Source: a virus. Taken from it: 21,655 nucleotides of DNA. Positions 6,823 through 13,129 of this stretch are shown here, piece after piece. A program made the position numbers and the translations under genes. The notes under the pieces were generated by a model, which did not search any database, was not told where the DNA came from, and saw only the letters and a program-made list of their open reading frames with translations. The stretch's first letter is position 1; every line of letters starts with the position of its first letter. Location of the stretch: IMG/VR virus record IMGVR_UViG_3300031521_000381, positions 1-21,655 of that record. The stretch is one strand, 5' to 3'.

Positions 6823-7253
6823 CGACCTACTACTACTTCGCCGCCAGGTACTCCCGGCACCCGGAGATGCGCGGCTACCGCGACGAACTGCTCACCAGCG
6901 GTCTCGACGTTGAGGTCACCTCACGCTGGATCGACTGTCACGACGACGAGCTCGAACAGTCATACACACCCGAGGCACTCAACTTCGACCCCGCGGGCTG
7001 CTGGCGCCACGGCGAGCACGACCTCGAAGACCTTGACGCAGCAGACGTGCTCGTGTCCTTCACCGGCAACGGTGGGGGCGGCAAGGGTGGCCGGCACATC
7101 GAACACGGCTACTGGCTGTCGACGCATCAGCGCTACGGACGAACCGTGATCGTCGGACCGCGCGAGAACATCTTCCACTGCCACCCGGCAACCGAGGTCT
7201 ACCCGGACTGGGCATCGTTCCTCGCTGCTGAGATCGCGCGGGTGCTGTCGTGA
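6819..7253 (+). CDS. Nucleoside 2-deoxyribosyltransferase-like protein
   Basis: A 144-residue protein from GTG 6819. The N-terminus YYYFAARYSR followed by RGYRDELLTSG fits the first strand and helix of the nucleoside deoxyribosyltransferase fold. D76 in LDAADVLVSF and E95 in GGRHIEHGYWL occupy the positions of the substrate-binding Asp and the catalytic Glu nucleophile. VGPRENIFHCHP then follows. Size is typical of the family. Such enzymes exchange or hydrolyse the base of deoxynucleosides, and phage members could remodel nucleotide pools. The related fold also appears in nucleotide-hydrolase effectors, so the true substrate is open. The gene lies just before the DNA methyltransferase genes. 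Confidence 0.75.
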   Translation: MTTYYYFAARYSRHPEMRGYRDELLTSGLDVEVTSRWIDCHDDELEQSYTPEALNFDPAGCWRHGEHDLEDLDAADVLVSFTGNGGGGKGGRHIEHGYWLSTHQRYGRTVIVGPRENIFHCHPATEVYPDWASFLAAEIARVLS

Positions 7254-7324
7254 GCCGCCTGATCCTCCACCCGCTGCGGGTCGTCCGGGCATACCTACTC
7301 AAGGTGTCGGGGTGGCTCGGATGA
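7250..7324 (+). CDS. Possible 24-residue minigene
   Basis: GTG 7250 to TGA 7322-7324 encodes 24 residues, basic and hydrophobic (MSRLILHPLRVVRAYLLK and a Trp/Gly end). It overlaps the previous stop by four bases (GTGA) and the next ATG by four bases (ATGA), the same coupling used by the genes around it. That makes it a plausible real mini-ORF, perhaps only a translational relay between neighbours. It could equally be what is left where the N-terminal half of the following methyltransferase was lost, although its sequence does not resemble a methyltransferase start. Confidence 0.4.
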   Translation: MSRLILHPLRVVRAYLLKVSGWLG

Positions 7325-8307
7325 CCAAGCAATCAGCTGTACTCAGGCCGGCGATCATTGATCAACGCTGGGTGATAAGTACGCGGGGCCCCGTTGGGCG
7401 TCTCCCAGGTGATCTCACGCGACACGAAAACCATGTCTTCGAGCTGTCGCCGAAGACGATGGCCCGGATCAAGGAAGGCCTGAAGCGGTACGGCGCGAGC
7501 CACGGACCGCTGGTGCAGCGGATGAACACCGGAGGAGCCGAGATGCTCACGCCGGCCTACGAGGTGATGCGCACGCTGACCACCGGTGGGCACCAGTCCA
7601 TCGTGGAGCCGTTCATCGTCGAGGCCACCGGCAACACGTACGACGCTGCAGACCCGAAGCACCCGCAGCACGGCACCGAAGGCGGCTACTACCGCGTGTG
7701 GCCAACTAGTGACCCGCTGCGCACTCTGCACGGCACGGCATCGAAGGGCATCGTCCTGGACTCCGTCCGAGGCTCGACGATCGCCACACCCACCGACGAC
7801 CCGATGGCGACGCAGACGACCAGCTACACCCGGGCGCTCCTGATCCCTGTCGAGGGCCGGGACGGCAAGGCAGCACAGGAAGCCGTCGAAGCCCTCAGGA
7901 CCCAGACGACCCGCAACGAGACGGGACTGCTCATGCCCTACTACTCGGCCAACGAGTACGCCAAGCCGACCAACCTGCCCATGGGAACACTCACCACGGT
8001 CGACCGTTACGCCCTCATCACCCTGCGCGGCCAGAACGCACCCAAGCCCGCCACCTACCCACTCGACACGTTCGCCGCCAACGGCAACCACCACGCCCTC
8101 GCCGACGTGTCCGTCCCCGACGTGGAGGACTGCCGGTTCCGGATGCTCGAGCCGTCCGAGATCAAACGCGGCATGGCGTTCCCCACCAGCTACGTAATGC
8201 TGGGAAACAAGAGGGAGCAGGTCAAGCAGGCCGGGAACGCCGTCACCCCGCCGGCTGCGCGCGACCTCATCGCGTGCGTCGCTGAGTCGCTAGGTAACGC
8301 AGCATGA
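7321..8307 (+). pseudogene. C-terminal half of a cytosine-C5 DNA methyltransferase (target domain, motifs IX and X)
   Basis: The frame gives 328 residues from ATG 7321 (GTG 7312 is an alternative). The C-terminus has the C5-methyltransferase motif IX RMLEPSEIKRGMAFP (residues 274-288) and motif X with GNAVTPPAARDL (from residue 305). The long middle with PLRTLHG, NETGLLMPYYSAN, MGTLTTVDRYALITLRGQ and LDTFAANGNHH is the large target-recognition region of actinophage C5 enzymes. Motif I (FxGxG), motif IV (PCQ or its PEC variant), motif VI (ENV) and motif VIII are absent here and nowhere upstream. Alone it cannot bind S-adenosylmethionine or form the cysteine adduct. Either it is a truncated remnant, or it is the beta subunit of a split enzyme (as in M.AquI, which splits before the target domain) whose alpha subunit lies elsewhere. 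The intact frame and coupling to neighbours are compatible with the second option. Confidence 0.75.
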
Positions 8308-9053
8308 AGCCCTACTACGTCGACGACAGCGTCACCCTCTACCACGGCGACTGGTGCGAGTCGATCGCGGACGACTTCACCGCTGACCTCATTCTGACCG
8401 ATCCGCCATATGGTGAGACCTCGCTCGCCTGGGACCGCTGGCCAGATGGATGGCCCGCGCTGGCAGCCCGCCACGCCAATGCCATGTGGTGCTGGGGCTC
8501 CATGCGCATGTTCCTCGATCGACGCGACGAGTTCACCGACTGGACCTTCTCCCAAGACCTCGTCTGGGAGAAGCACAACGGCAGCAACCTCGCCGCTGAC
8601 CGCTTCTCGCGGGTCCATGAGACCGCGACGTTCTGGTACCAGGGGCCTTGGTCGGAGATCCACCACGAGACGCCAACCACCGCTGACGCGACGCCGCGCA
8701 CAGTCCGCAAGAAGGCCAGACCCGCGCAGTGGATAGGAGCGACCGGCCCGAACGTGTACGTCTCGCAGGACGGCGGGCCGCGCCTCATGCGGTCAGTGCT
8801 CTACGCCCCATCAATGCACGGCAACGCGATCAACGAGACCGAGAAGCCCACCAGCTTCCTCGAGCATCTCATTACCTACGGCTGCCCTCCCGGCGGCACT
8901 GTCGTGGACTTCTTCGCCGGGTCAGCGTCAACGGGCGAGGCGTGCAAGTTGACCGGTCGCAAGGCTGTTCTGTTCGAGAAGCGCGAGCAGCAGTGCTACG
9001 AGGCGGCCAAGCGGCTGGCCCGGATGCCGATCGACTTCGGAGCATCAGCATGA
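8304..9053 (+). CDS. DNA adenine-N6 or cytosine-N4 methyltransferase
   Basis: A 249-residue protein from ATG 8304, overlapping the previous stop by four bases. Catalytic motif IV LILTDPPYGE is at residues 29-38 (DPPY 33-36). The cofactor motif I, VVDFFAGSASTGEA, is near the C-terminus (about 200-213), followed by AVLFEKREQQCYEAAKRL. The order IV then I is that of the beta class of amino-methyltransferases. DPPY favours adenine N6, but N4-cytosine enzymes of this class can look similar. No restriction endonuclease lies beside it, so it is probably an orphan enzyme that protects phage DNA or regulates it. Confidence 0.9.
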   Translation: MKPYYVDDSVTLYHGDWCESIADDFTADLILTDPPYGETSLAWDRWPDGWPALAARHANAMWCWGSMRMFLDRRDEFTDWTFSQDLVWEKHNGSNLAADRFSRVHETATFWYQGPWSEIHHETPTTADATPRTVRKKARPAQWIGATGPNVYVSQDGGPRLMRSVLYAPSMHGNAINETEKPTSFLEHLITYGCPPGGTVVDFFAGSASTGEACKLTGRKAVLFEKREQQCYEAAKRLARMPIDFGASA

Positions 9054-9208
9054 GCCGCTACGACAACTTGGTCCGCGCCCTCGCATCAGGCGACCTCGAA
9101 TCCTCGAAGGCCTTCTGGAGGTCGAAGGCGTGGACCGCTGACGAACGGGCCCGCGCCCGCCGGCTCCTCACCACCGCCCGCGACCTCAGCCTGGAGGTGC
9201 TGCCGTGA
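9050..9208 (+). CDS. Small hypothetical protein, 52 residues
   Basis: ATG 9050 overlaps the methyltransferase stop by four bases and the stop overlaps the next GTG in the same way. The protein is charged and helical in appearance, with AFWRSKAWTADERARARRLL in the middle. I do not recognise a family. The tight coupling on both sides is the main support. Confidence 0.6.
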   Translation: MSRYDNLVRALASGDLESSKAFWRSKAWTADERARARRLLTTARDLSLEVLP

Positions 9209-9456
9209 GTACGCCCGCAATAGACCCTCGGATCGAGCTGCACGCAGAGCTCAGGCGAGCGCACACACAAGCAGCCAAGGCACTCGCTGCGTTCGGCCGA
9301 TACCAGATGAACAGGCCATCGCCGCACCCACTCAGGTCCGCGATGGTGGCGATGAGCGTCGAGGGCATACATCTCCTCCACGCCGTGATGGGCCGCGCAG
9401 AGAAGGCGATCCGCGACGACCTGGACGACGAGACCGATGGACGAAAGGCCGCCTGA
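9205..9456 (+). CDS. Small hypothetical protein, 83 residues
   Basis: GTG 9205 overlaps the previous stop, and the stop at 9454-9456 shares one base with the next ATG (TGATG). The protein appears mostly alpha-helical with several Ala/Arg/His positions (ELHAELRRAHTQAAKALAAF, later IHLLHAVMGRAEKAIRDDL). No motif tells its function. It precedes the replication-like gene and may be an accessory of it, which is a guess from position. Confidence 0.6.
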   Translation: MSTPAIDPRIELHAELRRAHTQAAKALAAFGRYQMNRPSPHPLRSAMVAMSVEGIHLLHAVMGRAEKAIRDDLDDETDGRKAA

Positions 9457-9953
9457 TGACGTGGTTCAAGGTCGACGACAAGCTGCACGACCACCGCAAG
9501 GCGAGAGCAGCAGGGAAGTCTGCAATGGGAGTTTGGGTGCTCGCCGGGTCGTGGGCTGCCGACAACCTCACGGACGGCTTCGTGCCCGTCTCGATCCTGC
9601 CCAGATGGGGAACCTCTCGCGACGCCGCGAAGCTGTGCGACGTCGGCCTGTGGATGCCCGACGAGCAGGACGGCGAGCAGGGGTGGCGGTTCCACGAGTG
9701 GGAAGAGAGGCAGCCGACCAGAGCCGAGAAGATCGCCGAGAGGGCCGAGCGCGCCAAGGCTGGAAAGGCTGGCGGTCTGGCATCCGGACGAAGCAGGCGC
9801 GAAGCAAAAGCGAAGCAGGCTGCTTCGGGTCTGCTTAAACCCCCGTCCCGTCCCGTCCCGACCCGTCCCAATAGCGAAGCGACTCTGCATGGCATCGATG
9901 AGTTAGTAGAGCGAATCGCGGAGACGCATGCCATGCCAGGAGCTTCGCGATGA
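9456..9953 (+). CDS. Phage replication-initiator-like protein with repeat-rich C-terminal linker
   Basis: A 165-residue protein from ATG 9456. Residues 1-88 match the N-terminal domain of a widespread actinophage replication or helix-turn-helix protein: MTWFKVDDKLHDHRK, GVWVLAGSWAADNLTDGFVP, GLWMPDEQDGEQGWRFHEW. A basic linker with EKIAERAERAKAGKAGGLASG follows, then a short low-complexity part (PPSRPVPTRP) and a helical tail. Homologues I know are often longer with a further domain, so this could be a shortened form. The linker DNA contains 11-bp tandem repeats and a pentanucleotide repeat, reminiscent of phages whose origin lies inside the initiator gene. Function is inferred from the N-terminal pattern and context. 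Confidence 0.65.
   Translation: MTWFKVDDKLHDHRKARAAGKSAMGVWVLAGSWAADNLTDGFVPVSILPRWGTSRDAAKLCDVGLWMPDEQDGEQGWRFHEWEERQPTRAEKIAERAERAKAGKAGGLASGRSRREAKAKQAASGLLKPPSRPVPTRPNSEATLHGIDELVERIAETHAMPGASR
9789..9827 (+). repeat. Three 11-bp tandem repeats plus an inverted copy (iteron-like)
   Basis: CGAAGC begins at 9789, 9800 and 9811, exactly 11 bases apart. The units are CGAAGCAGGCG, CGAAGCAAAAG and CGAAGCAGGCT. The last unit runs into an inverted copy GCTTCG (9822-9827), giving the near-palindrome GAAGCAG-G-CTGCTTC. Further copies of CGAAGC occur at 9629-9634 and 9875-9880, and an inverted one at 9942-9947. All lie within or at the edge of the replication-like gene. Spacing of one helical turn is what an initiator-binding iteron array would show. 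Confidence 0.6.
9842..9866 (+). repeat. CCCGT pentanucleotide tandem repeat inside a gene
   Basis: Five consecutive units of CCCGW (CCCGT three times, CCCGA, CCCGT) encode the PSRPVPTRP stretch of the replication-like protein. Because the unit length is not a multiple of three, gain or loss of one unit by slippage would shift the frame of the last 35 or so residues. Confidence 0.7.
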
Positions 9954-10333
9954 CCGACCGCACCAAGGCCGAACGGGCACTCGCCTTCCTCATCCACGAG
10001 ATCCGCGACGAATGGGACGAACACGGCATCACCGCCACCCTCCGCAAATGCAGCGACAAGACGCTGCCTGACACCATCGCAGCCGCCCTGGACTGCGCCA
10101 CCCGACGCCACGAACAGCGCACCCCGGCATGCATCGCCCTCGACGGTGAGCACTGGCGGGCACTCGTCAACATGGCCGGCGGGTCGACACCTGCCGAGTC
10201 TGCGCCGTTGCCGTACTACGACCGGACACCGATCCGGACCGAGCCCAACCCCGTCACCGACGTCGAGAAGATCCGCGCCATCCGACTGGCCGCGAAGGCG
10301 GCAGCAACCACCGAAGGAGCAAGCGATGACTGA
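9950..10333 (+). CDS. Conserved hypothetical phage protein
   Basis: A 127-residue protein from ATG 9950, overlapping the previous stop by four bases. It contains a central TIAAALDCATRRHEQRTPAC segment followed by IALDGEHWRALVNM, a combination that I have seen in small actinophage early proteins of unknown role. The last 30 residues are helical and Ala-rich. The following gene begins eight bases before its stop. Confidence 0.65.
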   Translation: MTDRTKAERALAFLIHEIRDEWDEHGITATLRKCSDKTLPDTIAAALDCATRRHEQRTPACIALDGEHWRALVNMAGGSTPAESAPLPYYDRTPIRTEPNPVTDVEKIRAIRLAAKAAATTEGASDD

Positions 10334-10853
10334 CCTCGATCTAAACGCGATCGCAGAGCGCTACCACCGAGCACTGTCAGCAAAACCGGGCAAGGGCGAC
10401 ATGGACGCCGACGGGATCGCAGCCATCACCGACAGCGTGTGCGACGTTCCTGAGTTGCTGGCCGAAGTCACGCGGCTGCGCGACGAGATCGGCAGAGTGC
10501 AGTCCGTCGAGCGGCTCGTCGAGAACGCGCGCGTGATGGCGGAGGGCAGCACCCTGTCGTTCCCCGAAATGATTGAGGCGTTCGCGGGTCTCCTGCGGCT
10601 CGGCTACGACTCCGATGCCACTCAGGATCGGGTCAACCGTGCACGCCGGATCGCCGCCGAGATGTGCGACATGCAACGCCGGCGCTCCACGCGACGTGAG
10701 GGCGCCAGGATCCTCGCCGTGCTGAACGAGGGCATGCCGAAGATTGAGTTCGTCGATGACCTCGAGGATCGCGGACGTCAACTGCGCGGCCTGTACGCCT
10801 ACTCGCAGATCCCGCTGCGGCCCGTCAATGCGTTCGTGGTGGGGACGTCATGA
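10326..10853 (+). CDS. Conserved hypothetical phage protein with coiled-coil segment
   Basis: A 175-residue protein from ATG 10326. The N-terminal half (LNAIAERYHRAL ... SVCDVPELLAEVTRLRDEIG) follows a pattern common in actinobacterial and actinophage proteins, where DVP.L..EV.RLR leads into a coiled coil. The remainder has FPEMIEAFAGLLRLGYDSD and a very basic helix with RVNRARRIAAEMCDMQRRRS. No catalytic motif is seen. It belongs to the same operon as its neighbours. Confidence 0.65.
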   Translation: MTDLDLNAIAERYHRALSAKPGKGDMDADGIAAITDSVCDVPELLAEVTRLRDEIGRVQSVERLVENARVMAEGSTLSFPEMIEAFAGLLRLGYDSDATQDRVNRARRIAAEMCDMQRRRSTRREGARILAVLNEGMPKIEFVDDLEDRGRQLRGLYAYSQIPLRPVNAFVVGTS

Positions 10854-10984
10854 CCACCGCACCCACCATCGAACGCACCGCCAGATCCGGCTGGTGCCTA
10901 ACGAACGACTGCCCAGGCTGCAAGAAGCACCCCGAAGCCGTCAAGCACTGCAACTGCACCTGCCACCGCAAAGGAACCCAGTGA
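10850..10984 (+). CDS. 44-residue Cys/His-rich mini-protein
   Basis: ATG 10850 overlaps the previous stop by four bases, and the stop at 10982-10984 overlaps GTG 10981 of the next gene. The product has six Cys (16, 21, 24, 34, 36, 38) and His at 27, 33 and 39 in 44 residues, in the order C-x4-C-x2-C then HCNCTCH. That is consistent with one or two zinc sites. It could be a small DNA- or protein-binding regulator. The gene is short enough to be missed by gene finders, but coupling and cysteine spacing make it credible. Confidence 0.65.
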   Translation: MTTAPTIERTARSGWCLTNDCPGCKKHPEAVKHCNCTCHRKGTQ

Positions 10985-11994
10985 CCATCGATCCGACCAC
11001 CAGAACCACCACGGACCACCAGGTGCTCACCGCGCTCCACCTCAACCGCGGCCAACTCTGCGACATCACCGGCATGTACCCCGACGAATGCGGCTGCCCA
11101 GAGCACTACGCAGACCGACCCACCGTCATCTCGATCGCAGCCCTCGAGCGGCTCACCCACCACCCGCTGCCCGCGTACCGCATGAAGCGACGTGACCCGC
11201 GCTGGCGGGTCGAGGACCCCAGAACAGTCCGCTGCACCCACCGCAACGACGACCTGTGCGGAGACTGCGAAACGATCCTCACCAACCTCCTCAACGACCT
11301 CCCAGGCGTTGTCGAAGACCTCCACCTCGCACTCCGGAAAGCCGTACGGTTCACCCCGCACGGATTCCGGCGCGGCGACAAAGAAACCCCCGATGAATCA
11401 CCCATCCCGTGGAACCCGTCCGCCGCGGAAACGCTCGGCGACCTGAACCGGATCATGCTCAACGGCCACCTTCTCGACCGGCACACCCTCCTCGAGGACC
11501 TCTCCAAGACGATCCGGAGAGCACACAGGGTCATCGACCGGCCCAAGGACCGCGAGTTCACGCTATGCCCGGAATGCCGCGAAGAGATCCCCGTCACGTC
11601 CCGCAAACTCGCCGTGCAATGCTTCGCCACGATCATCGAGGACGACCCAGACGCACCCGAACCGGATGATGGTGAACAGCGCGCGCAACGCACCCGGCAA
11701 TGCGACTACGCAGCATCGTGGGAACAGCACCAGAAAGACATTCTCCAGGCCAACGAAGACGCACTCCTCACCATGTCCGACCTCGTCCTGGTCCTCACAC
11801 GCGCCGGCGAACCCATCACCCGCGACAAGGTCAACAACCTGATCCGCCGCCACGGCCTGCCCCGCGAGCAGATCCAGAAAGCGAAGTGGAAGGAAGGCAA
11901 GATCGTCACCGACCCGCAATGGGTGTACCGGCTCCGTGACGTCCGTGAACTCGTCGCCAAACTCGCCCCTGTGGAAGCGGGACAGAGTGAATGA
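10981..11994 (+). CDS. Actinophage protein with Cys motifs and C-terminal helix-turn-helix-like domain
   Basis: A 337-residue protein from GTG 10981. It has CTHRNDDLCGDC at about residues 84-95 and CPECREEIPV at about 200-209, both likely metal sites, separated by a helical region (LNDLPGVVEDLHLALRKAV ... WNPSAAETLGDLNRIML). The last 80 residues (LTRAGEPITRDKVNNLIRRH, then VYRLRDVRELVAKL) resemble a DNA-binding helix-turn-helix domain of the excisionase/MerR-like kind, in which V...WV/Y-R-x-x-D-V is typical. Proteins of this layout are common in actinophage early regions. A regulatory DNA-binding role is inferred. Confidence 0.7.
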   Translation: MTIDPTTRTTTDHQVLTALHLNRGQLCDITGMYPDECGCPEHYADRPTVISIAALERLTHHPLPAYRMKRRDPRWRVEDPRTVRCTHRNDDLCGDCETILTNLLNDLPGVVEDLHLALRKAVRFTPHGFRRGDKETPDESPIPWNPSAAETLGDLNRIMLNGHLLDRHTLLEDLSKTIRRAHRVIDRPKDREFTLCPECREEIPVTSRKLAVQCFATIIEDDPDAPEPDDGEQRAQRTRQCDYAASWEQHQKDILQANEDALLTMSDLVLVLTRAGEPITRDKVNNLIRRHGLPREQIQKAKWKEGKIVTDPQWVYRLRDVRELVAKLAPVEAGQSE

Positions 11995-12596
11995 CACCGC
12001 TGGCATTCATTGCTACCCTTGGCGTGACACAACGTGAGGGACGTTCACCGTCCCTGGAATCGGGCCCGACATTGGTCTACGCGCTCCGTCTTGCCGAGTA
12101 CCTCCGCAGGGAAGCTGAATGGCGTCGGGGTGTCGCCACAAAGCACTCCGACCTGCAGAGCAACCAGACGGCTCGCGGTTTCGACCAGGCCGCAGCCGAG
12201 ATCGAACAACTCACCGATGACCACCCGTGGCTGATGGCGCTCGTCGAAGCGGGGTGGCTGACCGCTGACGGCTTCGTGCCCGTCGGCGACAGCGCGACCC
12301 GCTACCTCGGCCAGTTCCGGCGCCACGGCAACGGCACGTGGGAAGAGTTGCTATTCTCCCTCGCGATCTACGCCGGCGGCGAGGACGTGTGGCGAGGGTA
12401 CGCAACGACGCTCCGTGGGCGTGCCCGCCGGTTCGACTTGATCCTCACCCCGCTTCGGCCGCAAGACACTCGTCTTCCTCAGTGGGAGTCGTACTCTCTG
12501 CGCGCGAGCCAGATGGGAACGAACCGGATCGCGCAGGAGACGCTGCTCGGGATCGACCGCTACTTGACCGCCCTCGAAGCCCCGAGGCAAGCGTGA
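11991..12596 (+). CDS. Hypothetical protein, 201 residues, last gene of the early operon
   Basis: ATG 11991 overlaps the previous stop by four bases. GTG 12024 is an alternative start, since a promoter-like sequence (ATGACA at 11991, 17 bases, TACCCT at 12014 preceded by TG) lies just before it. The protein is helical with YALRLAEYLRREAEWRRGVA, a WLMALVEAGWLTADGFVPVG segment and a C-terminal TNRIAQETLLGIDRYLTALE. I do not recognise the family. It is the last member of the continuous overlap chain; the next gene has its own promoter-like sequence. Confidence 0.6.
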   Translation: MTPLAFIATLGVTQREGRSPSLESGPTLVYALRLAEYLRREAEWRRGVATKHSDLQSNQTARGFDQAAAEIEQLTDDHPWLMALVEAGWLTADGFVPVGDSATRYLGQFRRHGNGTWEELLFSLAIYAGGEDVWRGYATTLRGRARRFDLILTPLRPQDTRLPQWESYSLRASQMGTNRIAQETLLGIDRYLTALEAPRQA

Positions 12597-12623
12597 CAGT
12601 CTCGCGCATCGCACCCCTACGAT
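12593..12623 (+). promoter_or_regulatory. Candidate promoter for a leaderless mRNA
   Basis: GTGACA (12593-12598) and TACGAT (12618-12623) resemble -35 and -10 boxes 19 bases apart. The -10 box ends six bases before ATG 12630 and there is no Shine-Dalgarno sequence upstream of that ATG. This is the arrangement of leaderless transcription, common in actinobacteria, where the TANNNT box sits about seven bases before the start codon. The sites are read by eye and are not verified. Confidence 0.45.
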
Positions 12624-12629
12624 GCTCAC

Positions 12630-12908
12630 ATGAGCGAATGGGTCATGCTTGCTGAACACGTCGTGAAGATTCAACCCCAGAGCATGCGGGTCGGAGCAGG
12701 TCGCCGCCCAGCTCTCATCGATCCAGCAGACAAGACCACAGTCCACGCAGTACCCGCCCGCGGCGGACAATCCGAAGCCGCATGCGGCATGCAGTTCACC
12801 GGCATCATCCGGCTGAGCCCACCCCGCGACTGGGTAGGAGCACTCAACCCCCGGATCACTCGCTGCCCCGACTGCATCGCCGCCGTAGGCATCGAGTCGG
12901 AACACTAG
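12630..12908 (+). CDS. Small hypothetical protein, 92 residues
   Basis: From ATG 12630, with no ribosome site but with a promoter-like sequence placed for leaderless expression. The N-terminus is WVMLAEHVVKIQPQSM. The rest has a His at HAVPARG, Cys in EAACGMQ, and CPDC near the end, which fits a small metal-binding fold of the type found in actinobacterial proteins with H...C...CPDC spacing. No specific role can be assigned. It ends in TAG. Confidence 0.6.
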   Translation: MSEWVMLAEHVVKIQPQSMRVGAGRRPALIDPADKTTVHAVPARGGQSEAACGMQFTGIIRLSPPRDWVGALNPRITRCPDCIAAVGIESEH

Positions 12909-13129
12909 GCAGCCACACCCCGGAGATTGCATCGGAGCCCCGTCCATTGGGCTGACCCTCCGGTTGGCGTGGACAGGGCAAGCGGCATGACCCGCAACCC
13001 CGACGCGGGATAGCCCACCGTGCAGCCCAACGGGCCCAACCAATCGTTCCCTGCCCACCTGCCTCGCTACGCGGGAACCGCGGCCCCGTTCCCACCGCGG
13101 CGGGCAGGGACACCACACGGGAGGCGCGC
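12909..13129 (+). ncRNA. Structured non-coding block with several inverted repeats
   Basis: About 220 bases without a convincing gene. CCGGAG (12920-12925) pairs with CTCCGG (12958-12963) and encloses AGCCC (12936-12940) with GGGCT (12949-12953). GTCCA (12942) could instead pair with TGGAC (12970). CCCGC (12991-12995) pairs with GCGGG (13005-13009). CCCTGCCC (13049-13056) pairs with GGGCAGGG (13102-13109) and encloses GGGAAC (13073-13078) with GTTCCC (13088-13093). Two CCGCGG copies (13078, 13095) allow further pairing. A ribosome site GGGAGG (13119-13124) follows for the next gene. It could be a small RNA, a structured leader or DNA-level sites; the type is a guess. Confidence 0.4.

Noticed and set aside
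7333-8094. A - strand open frame over the C5 methyltransferase half
   Set aside because: The + strand frame carries clear methyltransferase motifs IX and X; the - strand product shows no known domain.
12909-13129. A tRNA gene in the structured gap
   Set aside because: No T-loop GTTCRANYC-type sequence or seven-base acceptor stem in the right spacing was found.
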